The notes under the pieces: generated by a model
Told to the model about the DNA's origin: nothing
Seen by the model: only the letters and a program-made list of their open reading frames with translations
The model's database searches: none
In this document: piece after piece, positions 15,939 to 25,248 of the stretch
Layout: each line of letters begins with the position of its first letter
Position numbering within the stretch: position 1 is the stretch's first letter
NCBI GenBank assembly: GCA_047974415.1
Contig: JBKECH010000057.1
Coordinates: 1-64,000 of the forward strand
Reading direction: 5' to 3'
From: JBKEAJ01 sp047974415
GTDB taxonomy: Bacteria; Bacteroidota; Bacteroidia; Bacteroidales; Prolixibacteraceae
Length of the DNA: 64,000 bases
Made by a program: the position numbers and the translations under genes

Positions 15939-18740
15939 ATGACACAGCGCAATAAGCCATCAGCCCTTAACTGTATTGAGGTTAAAGGGGCAAGGGTCTA
16001 CAATCTGAAAAATATAAATGTTAATATTCCAAGAGATAAATTTATTGTAATAACGGGGGTTTCTGGTTCGGGTAAGTCCACATTAGCCTTCGATACGCTT
16101 TATGCCGAGGGTCAGCGTCGTTATGTTGAAAGCTTGTCGTCCTATGCTCGTCAGTTTTTGGGCAGGATGAACAAGCCAGAAGTTGATTATGTTAAGGGAA
16201 TTCCACCAGCCATAGCAATAGAGCAGAAGGTAAACACCCGAAATGTGCGTTCCACAGTTGGAACGTCAACGGAGGTCTACGATTACTTAAAGTTGCTCTA
16301 TGCAAGGGTAGGCAAGACTTATTCTCCCAAAACAGGCAACATCGTAACCAAAGACAGTGTTGCCGATGTTGTGAAGTATATATCTACCCTTTCTGAGAGT
16401 TCGAAAGTTCTTATATTGTCGCCAGTTACTTTGCATGCGGGGCGCTCTATGCTTGAAGAGGTGCAAGTATTAGGACAACAGGGTTTTAGCCGAGTGATTA
16501 GTGGTGGAGAAGTGCTAAAGATTAGTGACTTAGACGGCAAAGAACTGCTTGCCGACACTTATTTGTTGGTTGATCGAATTTCGGGTGGTTCTGAAGAGAA
16601 TATATTAATGCGTGTGGCAGACTCTGTGCAGACGGCCTTTTACGAAGGAGGAGGGCATTGTGTGTTACAAATTACAAACGAAGTAGGAATTAGAAAGCGC
16701 TCGTTTTCTAATAGCTTTGAGGAGGATGGAGTGTTCTTCGAAGAGCCCACAGAAAATATGTTTGCTTTTAATAGTCCACTGGGAGCATGCGCGAGGTGCG
16801 ATGGTTATGGGAAGGTTATTGGCATAGATGAAGACTTGGTAATTCCCGACAAAACAAAAACACTGTACGAGGGAGCTGTTGTCTGTTGGAGTGGCGACAA
16901 GATGAAGAGTTTTCTGCAGAAGATGAGTATAAATGCAACAAAGGTAGATTTACCCATTCATGTTCCTTACAATAAGCTGACGTCGGAGCAGAAAGCGAAA
17001 GTCTGGGGTGGGACTAAGTATTTTGCAGGTATTTATGAGTTCTTCGATGCACTAGAGAAGAAGATGTATAAAATCCAGAATCGCGTTATGCTTGCGAGGT
17101 ATCGTGGCAAGACTACTTGTCCCGATTGTAATGGGACACGCCTAAAAAAGGATGCCACTTATGTAAAGGTTGGTGGAAAGTCTATTCAAGAGTTGGTTTT
17201 ATTGCCAATATCGGAGTTATGCATCTTTTTTCATGGCTTGGAACTTTCGGAACACGATAGCAAGATAGCAAAACGCTTACTAATAGAGATAAATACTCGT
17301 ATTGACTATCTCTGCGATGTTGGATTGAGTTATCTGACACTCAATAGGCTTTCCAATACTTTGTCGGGAGGTGAGAGCCAGCGTATTAATCTTGCAAAAT
17401 CATTAGGTAGCAGTTTGGTAGGTTCAATGTATATCCTTGACGAGCCTTCGATTGGACTGCATTCGCGAGATACCGACAGGTTGGTAGCAATATTGAGGAA
17501 GCTACAAAGTATAGGTAACACGGTAATGGTGGTGGAGCATGACGAGGAATTAATACGTTCGGCAGACTATATAATCGACATCGGTCCTCTGGCAGGTTCA
17601 AAGGGAGGTGAGATTGTATATCAGGGAGATATGAAGGGTTTGAGAAAGGCAAAAAACAGTCTTACGGCCAAGTATCTTTTGGGTAAGGAGCAAATAGAAC
17701 TTCCTATGTCTCGCAGGAAAATGAAAAATAAAATATCTTTGAAAGGCGCCTGCGAGAACAACCTGAAAAATGTTGATGTAGATTTTCCTCTCAATAGCTT
17801 GACTGTGGTAACTGGCGTGAGTGGATCAGGCAAGTCTACATTAGTATCTAGAACCTTCTATCCAGCATTGGCAAGGCTTTTTGGTATTTATGAAGAGAAA
17901 ACAGGACAGCACGTATCATTGGAGGGCGATATAGATCTTATCTCAGGGGTGGAATTCGTAGACCAGAATCCAATTGGTCGTTCGTCGAGGTCAAATCCAG
18001 TTACCTACTTGAAAGCTTACGACGAGATACGCAAGTTGTATTCCAATCAAAAAATATCGAAACAATACGGATTTACACCTGGCACATTCTCTTTTAATAC
18101 CGAAGGTGGGCGCTGTGAGGAATGTCAAGGCGACGGCACTATAACTATCGGGATGCAGTTTATGGCAGATGTGAAGCTTGAGTGCGAGAGCTGTAAAGGA
18201 CAGCGTTTTAAAGACGATGTTCTGGAAGTTAAATATAAAGGTGCAAATATCTCAGATTTGCTAGGTATGACCATTGATGAGGCGCTTGCTTTCTTTGATG
18301 GGGATGAAAACAGAATAGCAAAACGCATAGTTAAGAAGTTAAGGCCTCTGAAAGATGTGGGTCTGGGTTATATCAAAATGGGGCAAGCGTCTAGTACCCT
18401 TTCCGGAGGCGAAAGTCAGCGTGTTAAGCTGGCATTCTTTCTGTCTAACGAACGTCACAGCCCGACAATGTATATTTTTGATGAACCAACTACGGGACTA
18501 CATTTTCATGACATAAAGCAATTGCTATGGTCGTTCAATGCCTTGATAGAGAGAGGACATACGGTGTTGGTGATAGAGCATAACTTAGATGTAGTAAAGC
18601 TTGCCGATTGGGTGATAGATATCGGTCCTGAAGGTGGCGAAAGAGGTGGTGAGCTTGTTTTTGCAGGTACTCCCGAGGATATGATAAAGTGCGAAAAATC
18701 GTACACAGCACAATATCTAAAAGAAAAACTCCGACAATAA
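15939..18740 (+). CDS. uvrA: UvrABC system protein A
   Basis: Damage-recognition ATPase of nucleotide excision repair, acting in the cytoplasm with UvrB and UvrC. Two ABC-type nucleotide-binding domains are present. Walker A GVSGSGKST occurs near residues 39-47 and again in the second half. Two LSGGESQR signatures and two zinc-binding clusters (CARCDGYG with CPDCNGTR; CEECQGDG with CESCKGQR) are intact. The start is the ATG at 15939; the frame extends one codon further to a TTG. The 933-residue length is normal. The gene is followed closely by the radical SAM gene. Confidence 0.97.
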   Translation: MTQRNKPSALNCIEVKGARVYNLKNINVNIPRDKFIVITGVSGSGKSTLAFDTLYAEGQRRYVESLSSYARQFLGRMNKPEVDYVKGIPPAIAIEQKVNTRNVRSTVGTSTEVYDYLKLLYARVGKTYSPKTGNIVTKDSVADVVKYISTLSESSKVLILSPVTLHAGRSMLEEVQVLGQQGFSRVISGGEVLKISDLDGKELLADTYLLVDRISGGSEENILMRVADSVQTAFYEGGGHCVLQITNEVGIRKRSFSNSFEEDGVFFEEPTENMFAFNSPLGACARCDGYGKVIGIDEDLVIPDKTKTLYEGAVVCWSGDKMKSFLQKMSINATKVDLPIHVPYNKLTSEQKAKVWGGTKYFAGIYEFFDALEKKMYKIQNRVMLARYRGKTTCPDCNGTRLKKDATYVKVGGKSIQELVLLPISELCIFFHGLELSEHDSKIAKRLLIEINTRIDYLCDVGLSYLTLNRLSNTLSGGESQRINLAKSLGSSLVGSMYILDEPSIGLHSRDTDRLVAILRKLQSIGNTVMVVEHDEELIRSADYIIDIGPLAGSKGGEIVYQGDMKGLRKAKNSLTAKYLLGKEQIELPMSRRKMKNKISLKGACENNLKNVDVDFPLNSLTVVTGVSGSGKSTLVSRTFYPALARLFGIYEEKTGQHVSLEGDIDLISGVEFVDQNPIGRSSRSNPVTYLKAYDEIRKLYSNQKISKQYGFTPGTFSFNTEGGRCEECQGDGTITIGMQFMADVKLECESCKGQRFKDDVLEVKYKGANISDLLGMTIDEALAFFDGDENRIAKRIVKKLRPLKDVGLGYIKMGQASSTLSGGESQRVKLAFFLSNERHSPTMYIFDEPTTGLHFHDIKQLLWSFNALIERGHTVLVIEHNLDVVKLADWVIDIGPEGGERGGELVFAGTPEDMIKCEKSYTAQYLKEKLRQ

Positions 18741-18779
18741 CAGGGAAATCAGTATGTGGAGGAATCTAATATTTGTATT

Positions 18780-19700
18780 ATGACAAAAAAAAACTTGTAT
18801 AACGATTATTCGTCATATATCAAGAAGAAATTTCCTGTGAAGATGCAAAAAATTTCCATAGACGCAGGTTTTACCTGTCCTAATCGAGATGGATGGAAAG
18901 CCGTAGGAGCTTGTCATTATTGCAACAATAGAACATTTTCGCCATCATACACTAACTTGGCAGTGAGCATTGTCGAACAGGTGCGGAATGGAATAGATTT
19001 TTTTGCTCGCAAATATAAAGATATGCGTTACCTTGCATATTTTCAGTCTTATACCAATACATATGCAAAGGTTTCTGACTTAAGAAAGATTTATGATGAA
19101 GCATTGTCGGTCGATAAGGTTGAAGGACTGGTTATATCAACACGTCCCGATTGTCTCCCTGAAGAAGTTGTAGCCATGCTTTCTGACTATGCTACGCGAT
19201 GCTACGTGTCGGTCGAAGTTGGTGTAGAGTCGCACCTTGACAAGACCCTGTCGGCAATAAATAGAGGACACAGCTTTGCAGATGCAGAGAGGGCTCTTAA
19301 ACGCCTTGAAAATAGAGGTGTAGAGGTTTGTGTGCATGCAATATTGGGACTTCCCAACGAAGGTGTTAACGACTGGATTGAGCAGGCGAGGACATTCTCA
19401 GACCTACCAATAGACACATTAAAGCTACATCAACTGCAAATACATAAAGGAACACACTTTGCAAAGATGTACGCTAAAAATCCCAGTATTTTTCAAATGC
19501 TGTCGTTGGAAGAATATATCGATATTTGCATTCAATACTTAGAGCATCTGAGTCCCCATATCGTCATCCAACGTTTTACTAGTCAGGCGCCATCGGATAT
19601 GCTTATAGCGCCAAAGTGGGGAGTTAAGAATTTTGAATTCACAGATAAACTAGTAAAAGAACTGCACAAGCGCAATAGCTATCAAGGAAGGTTGTGTTAA
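18780..19700 (+). CDS. Radical SAM protein, YhcC/TIGR01212 family
   Basis: A member of a widespread radical SAM family whose reaction is unclear. The iron-sulfur motif is the family's long-spaced form, CPNRDGWKAVGACHYC, with three Cys. STRPDCLPEEVVAML, CYVSVEVGVES and VHAILGLPNEG are the barrel motifs of the family. The start is the ATG at 18780 (MTKKNLYNDYSSYIKKKF), giving 306 residues; the open frame reaches back to a GTG at 18756. It begins 39 nt after the uvrA stop and is probably cotranscribed. Confidence 0.88.
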   Translation: MTKKNLYNDYSSYIKKKFPVKMQKISIDAGFTCPNRDGWKAVGACHYCNNRTFSPSYTNLAVSIVEQVRNGIDFFARKYKDMRYLAYFQSYTNTYAKVSDLRKIYDEALSVDKVEGLVISTRPDCLPEEVVAMLSDYATRCYVSVEVGVESHLDKTLSAINRGHSFADAERALKRLENRGVEVCVHAILGLPNEGVNDWIEQARTFSDLPIDTLKLHQLQIHKGTHFAKMYAKNPSIFQMLSLEEYIDICIQYLEHLSPHIVIQRFTSQAPSDMLIAPKWGVKNFEFTDKLVKELHKRNSYQGRLC

Positions 19701-19820
19701 GACGCTAATTAGTGCTTGTTGTGCGACGGCGGAAACTATAAAAAGCACTAAGATTCCTCGTTTTGTTGATGCTTAATGAATATTTAATCAGTCGTTGTAG
19801 ATAATACGATTAAACAATAG

Positions 19821-19828
19821 TAACTTTG
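19821..19828 (+). promoter_or_regulatory. Candidate -7 box for the antiporter gene
   Basis: TAACTTTG matches TAnnTTTG. Transcription would start near 19835, which places the GTG at 19833 outside the message and favours the ATG at 19887. Confidence 0.55.
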
Positions 19829-19886
19829 TTGCGTGAAAACAGACTGTTTTACTTTTCCTTTCTTGGGCTTCAAAATAACATGCACA

Positions 19887-21185
19887 ATGACAACTTATGA
19901 ATTAATTTGCTACCTTATTACCTTTTCCACCTTAATAGCTTTATTGAACAGTTATATCAAAAGGTTTCAGGAAACTATTGTGCTGACAGCCGTCTCCGTA
20001 ATTCTCTCCTTTATAGTAATCGAGCTTTACAACTTCGGTATAATAAACGACGACCGAGGTATCTTTGACACGCTGAAAAACATAAAATTTAGGTATTTCT
20101 TGGTCAATGGTTTTTTAAGTTTCATGCTCTTTGCTGGAGGTATTAGTATTCGGCTGAAACGGCTCAGAAAAAAACGCAGAGAGGTTATAGCATTGTCGGT
20201 GCTAGGGACGCTACTATCGACCTTTATTATAGGAGGACTTCTGTATTTTGTTTTGCAGTGGATAGGTGCTCCTATAGAATTTATTTACTGTCTTTTGTTT
20301 GGTGCATTAATTTCACCCACCGACCCCATATCAGTGTTGGCGATATTGAAGAAATTGCACGCTCCTGTTGACGTAGAGATACAAGTCGAAGGTGAATCTT
20401 TGTTTAATGATGGGGTTGGTTTCGTAGTTTTTACAAGTATTTTAGGCATTGTGTCTCAGGGGGCAGGAACCGTGGGGCTAGTTGACGTAGGCTTTTCTTT
20501 TTTGCTAGCAACATTCGGAGGTATTGCATATGGATTGGCACTTGCCTATTTAGTAGATTTAGGATTAAAGTATTGCGACTCACGGACTTTGCAGATTATG
20601 CTGACAGTATTGATTCCGACAATAGGCTATATCTTTGCCGAGAAGTTAGGGATTTCTGGTCCTATAGCGATGGTCGTAGCAGGTATATACATAGGAAATT
20701 ACAGTCGCATGCGGCGGTTCGATAAAAAAGGTAGAGAATATATGATGGAATTTTGGGACTTTGCCAATGTTTTTTTCAATAATATTCTGTTTTTCCTTAT
20801 AGGTTTAGTTGTGTTTAAGTTGGAACGAGTGCCCTGTGGTTGGGCATTTGCAGGTGTCGCCATTATTGTAGCTCTACTAGGGCGCTTGCTGAGTGTTTGG
20901 ACGGTCTTTAACTCCTTTGGTTTCAATAAGTATAACAATAAATATTCCATCCCTATTCTCACATGGGGCGGATTGCGAGGCGGTCTAGCTATGGCTCTGG
21001 CATTGTCCATTCCAAAAATAAATGTAACTCTATTTGGCGAATCTGTTGACATCAGCCAGGTTGTCCTTATTATGACAGTGTCGGTAGTGCTATTTTCCAT
21101 TTTAGTGCAAGGCTCTACAGTGGAGAGATTGATTAAAAAATCAAAAGCAATAAATATGAGAAAAAAAGAGCCGAACTTATCCTGA
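19887..21185 (+). CDS. Na+/H+ antiporter, CPA1/NhaP type
   Basis: Inner-membrane cation/proton exchanger. About 12 membrane helices are present. The ion-binding helices are seen in FGALISPTDPISVLAIL (the TDP motif) and EGESLFNDGVGFVVF (the ND motif). WGGLRGGLAMALALSIP near the end is another family signature. I chose the ATG at 19887 (MTTYELICYLITF), giving 432 residues, because of the promoter position; the open frame begins at a GTG at 19833. The C-terminal soluble tail is short. It probably helps with pH or sodium homeostasis. Confidence 0.92.
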   Translation: MTTYELICYLITFSTLIALLNSYIKRFQETIVLTAVSVILSFIVIELYNFGIINDDRGIFDTLKNIKFRYFLVNGFLSFMLFAGGISIRLKRLRKKRREVIALSVLGTLLSTFIIGGLLYFVLQWIGAPIEFIYCLLFGALISPTDPISVLAILKKLHAPVDVEIQVEGESLFNDGVGFVVFTSILGIVSQGAGTVGLVDVGFSFLLATFGGIAYGLALAYLVDLGLKYCDSRTLQIMLTVLIPTIGYIFAEKLGISGPIAMVVAGIYIGNYSRMRRFDKKGREYMMEFWDFANVFFNNILFFLIGLVVFKLERVPCGWAFAGVAIIVALLGRLLSVWTVFNSFGFNKYNNKYSIPILTWGGLRGGLAMALALSIPKINVTLFGESVDISQVVLIMTVSVVLFSILVQGSTVERLIKKSKAINMRKKEPNLS

Positions 21186-21541
21186 TGCATTTTGTACGCT
21201 AAGGTACGCATCGGGGGAAAAAAACTATTGCGTAGTCTCTCTCCTCCAGAAACAAGGACCTTGCCAACTTTTGTTCCTGTTTCCATCCTTTTATTATGCC
21301 CCTATTGGCAAAAACATTGCTTTATTGGGATTGAACTGTAGGCTATGGTTCTCAGTGTGTATTTTTAGTGTAGCCCCAATTAGAAAGCATCCAGTTGGCG
21401 CAACTCTTTCATTCTTTATCGGCTTGTTTTTAACCCAATATATGCATTGGAATGCGGTAGCAGGGGAGCTAATGCATATGCTGGATTTAACGTCAAGATA
21501 GATTTATTTTCATCTTGTAGTTCAGATAGTAGGAAATTTTA
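21186..21541. other. 356-bp spacer between the antiporter and tRNA genes
   Basis: A weak hairpin (GATGC...GTAC / GTAC-GCATC) overlaps the antiporter stop and may be its terminator. A 76-codon frame at 21271-21501 has no recognised relatives and is listed as rejected. Nothing else is seen. Confidence 0.4.
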
Positions 21542-21549
21542 TATCTTTG
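21542..21549 (+). promoter_or_regulatory. -7 box of the tRNA-Pro gene
   Basis: TATCTTTG matches TAnnTTTG and lies 14 nt before the tRNA 5' end. Confidence 0.6.
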
Positions 21550-21563
21550 CGCTCGCAAGAATA

Positions 21564-21638
21564 CGGGATGTAGCTCAGTCCGGTTAGAGTACACGTCTGG
21601 GGGGCGTGTGGCCGCTGGTTCGAATCCAGTCATCCCGA
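21564..21638 (+). tRNA. tRNA-Pro (anticodon GGG)
   Basis: 75 nt. Acceptor stem CGGGATG/CATCCCG with discriminator A, D arm GCTC/GAGT, anticodon stem CACGT/GCGTG with loop CTGGGGG (anticodon at 21599-21601), and T arm GCTGG/CCAGT with loop TTCGAAT. All stems close with only G-T wobbles. The CCA end is not encoded. Confidence 0.96.
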
Positions 21639-22001
21639 CTTATTTTGCATTTAGCTTAAATAGCGAATGAACTATAAGGGACAATGTCTGCGATTAGTCC
21701 TTGATATTATGGACAATCTTTAAATATATTTTTAGCTTCACAGCTGGTCAAGCATCTTTCAATCATAGTACATAGTGGGGTTTAGGGTAAAAAGCTCTAG
21801 GAAATAAGGGTATGTCAGTCCTGGAACGAATATTTCGACTCGAAACACACCAAAAATATGTCAGAAAATTGAGATTATAAAGTTGAGAAATGATTTGTCT
21901 GTATTCTGCAACGTCCTTGATGCTAGGCTTAAGAAGTTCTAGGGACTGTTGTTAAATATGATGTAGTCTGAGACTTTAGGCAAATAACCGATAGATTTTA
22001 C
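21639..22001. other. 363-bp spacer with a possible decayed R1 copy
   Basis: No gene is seen. At 21676-21716 short matches to R1 occur in the right order (AATGTCTGCG, TTAGTC, CCTTGATATT, TATGGACA), so this may be an R1 copy with internal deletions. Confidence 0.35.
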
Positions 22002-22009
22002 TATTTTTG
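22002..22009 (+). promoter_or_regulatory. Candidate -7 box for the M17 aminopeptidase gene
   Basis: TATTTTTG matches TAnnTTTG and lies 20 nt before the ATG. Confidence 0.55.
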
Positions 22010-22029
22010 TAGTTCTTAATGAAATAAAA

Positions 22030-23427
22030 ATGCAGTTGAAAATAAAGTCAGGGCTAGATAGTAGCGCCGAAGTAACAGTCTACATAAAAGATGAAATTCA
22101 AAACCTTAGTTTTTTAGCCAATCCGATTACTCGCTTTTCTAATATCAAAAATAAAGTTCAAGGCGGAGAGATTGGAGAGGTCTATACATCTTTGGGTTTG
22201 GTGTTATTAGTAAAAAATCCGAAATGTCACGAAGCTAAGCGTAACTTAGGAGCACAACTCGTTTCTTACATAAAAGATCATGCTATTAGCTCCTGCAACG
22301 TCTATACGGATAGCCCTGTTGGTGAACTAGAGGACTTTCTGTTTGGAATGTATTCTTCTGCATACACGTTTGGTAAGTATAAAACTGACAAGACTAAAGC
22401 TCCTTTTGAATGCGATGTGTATTTTTCTAATGTTGACATCGAAAGCATATTGTTGCATTTAAGACCCATTTTAGAAGGTTTGTTTCTTACACGAGATTTG
22501 ATAAACGAGCCTTACAACAAGTTGGATGTGGCAAAATTTTGTAGCGAGGTTGTACGGCTTGGAGAAGATTGCGGTTTTTCTGTGGAAGTTTTTGGCAAAG
22601 AGCGTATAGAAAGCCTTAAAATGGGAGGCCTGTTAGGTGTAAATAAAGGCAGTGTTAATCCACCAGCATTTATGATTTTAAAAATAGATGGAGACATAGA
22701 CAGGGATAAGGCTCCTATTGTTTTAGTAGGTAAGGGGGTAATGTTCGATACTGGTGGGCTGAATATAAAAACTCCGTGGAAGTATATGTATGACATGAAA
22801 TCTGACATGGGAGGAGCGGCAACTGTAGTAGGGACCTTCGTGTCTTTATCAAAATTGAAAGTTAGTAAGAATGTTATCGGTCTATTGCCACTTACGGACA
22901 ATAGACCCGGAGGGGAGGCAATGACACCAGGAGATATTCTTACCATGCATAGTGGAAAGACCGTCGAGGTCTTAAATACAGATGCCGAAGGTCGCCTGAT
23001 TTTGGCCGATGCTTTAAGTTTTGCTAAAAGCTATGAGCCCAATTGTGTTATTGATTTGGCAACGTTGACGGGCTCGGCAGTGATGACATTTGGGCACTTT
23101 GCATCGGCGATTATGAGCAAAAACGAGGTGCTTATAGAGGAGATAAAATCGGCAAGCCAAAGAACAGGCGAAAGAGTTGCTGAGCTCCCATTGTGGGACG
23201 ATTATGGCGATGCCTTGAATTCGGAGATAGCAGACATCAAGAACTTAGGCGAACCAGAGGGAGGAGCAATAAGCGCTGGAAAATTCCTTGAATTTTTTAC
23301 AGATTATCCATGGATGCACATAGATATTGCTGGAACGGCCTATTTGCCTAAAGCTAGGGGCTATCGTCCAGAGGGAGGAACAGGCGAGATGCTTAGAACC
23401 CTCGTGGAATTTATCGTAAGTAGATAG
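22030..23427 (+). CDS. pepA: Leucyl aminopeptidase (M17 family)
   Basis: Two-metal cytoplasmic aminopeptidase that removes N-terminal residues from peptides. The catalytic domain holds the family signature NTDAEGRLILADAL, the metal-site GKGVMFDTGGLNIK, KSDMGGAATV and ATLTGSAVM. The N-terminal domain (about 1-150) is divergent, as usual. The 465-residue length is within the normal range. The symbol is by family and not tested against PepA/PepB/LAP subgroups. The next gene, pdxA, starts 91 nt on. Confidence 0.93.
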   Translation: MQLKIKSGLDSSAEVTVYIKDEIQNLSFLANPITRFSNIKNKVQGGEIGEVYTSLGLVLLVKNPKCHEAKRNLGAQLVSYIKDHAISSCNVYTDSPVGELEDFLFGMYSSAYTFGKYKTDKTKAPFECDVYFSNVDIESILLHLRPILEGLFLTRDLINEPYNKLDVAKFCSEVVRLGEDCGFSVEVFGKERIESLKMGGLLGVNKGSVNPPAFMILKIDGDIDRDKAPIVLVGKGVMFDTGGLNIKTPWKYMYDMKSDMGGAATVVGTFVSLSKLKVSKNVIGLLPLTDNRPGGEAMTPGDILTMHSGKTVEVLNTDAEGRLILADALSFAKSYEPNCVIDLATLTGSAVMTFGHFASAIMSKNEVLIEEIKSASQRTGERVAELPLWDDYGDALNSEIADIKNLGEPEGGAISAGKFLEFFTDYPWMHIDIAGTAYLPKARGYRPEGGTGEMLRTLVEFIVSR

Positions 23428-23518
23428 AGTTCCAGCTCTATAGACAGGCGCTAGATAAGACTGGTTATATCGACAGAGATCGGTATAGAAGAATAAATAT
23501 TGTTGATTATAATTTATA

Positions 23519-24646
23519 ATGATGGTAGAACAAAAGAAAATAAGAGTAGGAATTACCTCTGGAGACATTAACGGGGTTGGGTATGAGGTCATATTAAAGG
23601 CTCTGAGCGAAAAAGAAATGCTTGAGTTTTGTACGCCAGTTATTTATGGGTCGGCAAAGGCGGCGTCTTACTATAAAGAAATATTAGACTGCAAGCACGT
23701 GTATATAAATAGTGTAAACTCTGCAAGTTCGATTGACGAAACTAAGATTAACCTTGTCAATGTAAACGATAGCTCCATAAAAGTAGAATTTGGACAGATG
23801 ACAGAACAAGGAGGTAAGGCCTCGTTCGAGTCTTTAGAAAGCGCTACTGCAGACCTTAAGTCAGGATTGATAGATGTTGTTGTTACGGCCCCCATTTCGA
23901 AAGAGAATATTCAGAAGAGCGGATTCAAGTATAATGGGCACACCGAGTATTTTGCAGATAAGTTTGGAGGAGGTTCGCACATGATGCTTATGGCGAGTGA
24001 TAATCTTAAGATTGGTTTTGTTACGAGTCATATATCATTAAAAGATGTTGCCACCCATATAACAAAAGAGACCATAGTGGAGAAGTTGAAGATAATGTCA
24101 GACACTTTGTTACGTGACTTCTCTAGAAGGAAGGGGCGCATTGCTGTATTGTCACTTAATCCACATGCTGGGGAGAATGGTATCCTGGGAAATGAGGAAC
24201 AAGAGATTATAATTCCTGCAATTAAAGAGGCTACAAAAATAGGTATTAATGCCTACGGACCTTATCCTGCAGATGGATTTTTCGGGTCAGTAGAGTTTCG
24301 CAAATTCGACGCGGTGCTGGCGATGTATCACGACCAAGGTTTACCTGTGTTTAAGCTTTTAAATTTCGATTCTGGAGTAAATTACACAGCAGGCTTGGAT
24401 ATAATAAGAACATCACCCGTACATGGAACAGCATTCGATATAGCAGGAAAAAATGAAGCGGACGAGAGCTCGTTTAGAAATGCATTATACATGGCAATAG
24501 ATACTTATAAGAGTAGAATATCGTACGATAAGATTAGCGCAAATCCTGTTAAAAGTCATAATTTTCAACACAAAAGCAGACGTGACCCTAATATAGACGA
24601 ATTGAGAGAAGTGAAGCAAATCGAAAATAACCAAGAAAATGTATGA
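23519..24646 (+). CDS. pdxA: 4-hydroxythreonine-4-phosphate dehydrogenase
   Basis: NAD-dependent, metal-binding enzyme of pyridoxal 5'-phosphate biosynthesis. Recognised from GITSGDINGVGYEVILKAL at the N-terminus, TAPISKENI, the metal-site GHTEYFA, SLNPHAGENG, AMYHDQGLPVFKLL and RTSPVHGTAFDIAG. The 375-residue length is longer than the typical 330 because of a C-terminal tail of about 35 polar residues. Its last codons overlap the ruvA start by 8 nt, so the two are very likely cotranscribed. Confidence 0.95.
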   Translation: MMVEQKKIRVGITSGDINGVGYEVILKALSEKEMLEFCTPVIYGSAKAASYYKEILDCKHVYINSVNSASSIDETKINLVNVNDSSIKVEFGQMTEQGGKASFESLESATADLKSGLIDVVVTAPISKENIQKSGFKYNGHTEYFADKFGGGSHMMLMASDNLKIGFVTSHISLKDVATHITKETIVEKLKIMSDTLLRDFSRRKGRIAVLSLNPHAGENGILGNEEQEIIIPAIKEATKIGINAYGPYPADGFFGSVEFRKFDAVLAMYHDQGLPVFKLLNFDSGVNYTAGLDIIRTSPVHGTAFDIAGKNEADESSFRNALYMAIDTYKSRISYDKISANPVKSHNFQHKSRRDPNIDELREVKQIENNQENV

Positions 24647-25235
24647 CTTTTTAAAAGGTAAGCTGGCAGAAGTTGTGCCAACGTATGCAGTTATAGATGT
24701 AGGGGGGATTGGTTATTTGTTGCAAATATCGCTTTCTTGCTATTCTGAAATAAATGGAAAAAACGAAGCAAAGCTCTATACACATCTGCACGTCAGAGAA
24801 GATGCTATGTTGCTTTATGGATTTTGTCAAAAAGTAGAGAGAGAGATGTTTCGCCTCCTAATATCAGTGAGTGGCATCGGAGCAAGTACTGCCATGTTAA
24901 TGCTGTCGGGTATGAGTGTGGAGGAAATTCGACATTCCATACAGACTGAAGACGTAAAGACGATAGTGAAAGTCAAGGGGCTAGGGCAAAAAACAGCACA
25001 ACGCTTGATTCTTGAGTTAAAAGATAAAATAGGACTTATTCTAGGAGGAACGGATGCAACAGATTCACAAAAAAAACATATTCAAGGCAATACCGTAAAG
25101 AATGAAGCGTTATCAGCATTAACGATGTTGGGCTTCAACAAGAAAGCAGGTGAAACAGCTTTAGACAAGCTCTTGAAAGGTAATCCCAGACTTAGTGTTG
25201 AGGACTTAATACGGGATGCATTGAAGTTGTTATAA
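24639..25235 (+). CDS. ruvA: Holliday junction branch migration protein RuvA
   Basis: Binds Holliday junctions as a tetramer and loads the RuvB motor during recombination repair. The N-terminal OB fold (MYDFLKGKLAEV, VDVGGIGYLL-type) is followed by two helix-hairpin-helix motifs (LLISVSGIGASTAMLML, IVKVKGLGQKTAQRLILEL) and the C-terminal RuvB-binding domain (ALSALTMLGFNKKAGETAL). The 198-residue length is normal. It precedes sprA, an order often seen in Bacteroidales, with only 13 nt between stop and start. Confidence 0.96.
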   Translation: MYDFLKGKLAEVVPTYAVIDVGGIGYLLQISLSCYSEINGKNEAKLYTHLHVREDAMLLYGFCQKVEREMFRLLISVSGIGASTAMLMLSGMSVEEIRHSIQTEDVKTIVKVKGLGQKTAQRLILELKDKIGLILGGTDATDSQKKHIQGNTVKNEALSALTMLGFNKKAGETALDKLLKGNPRLSVEDLIRDALKLL

Positions 25236-25248
25236 ACAGTAATATAGT

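Noticed and set aside
21271..21501. 76-codon plus frame (MFLFPSFYYAPIGK...) between the antiporter and tRNA-Pro
   Set aside because: No promoter or start context, no recognised family and an odd composition; probably chance.
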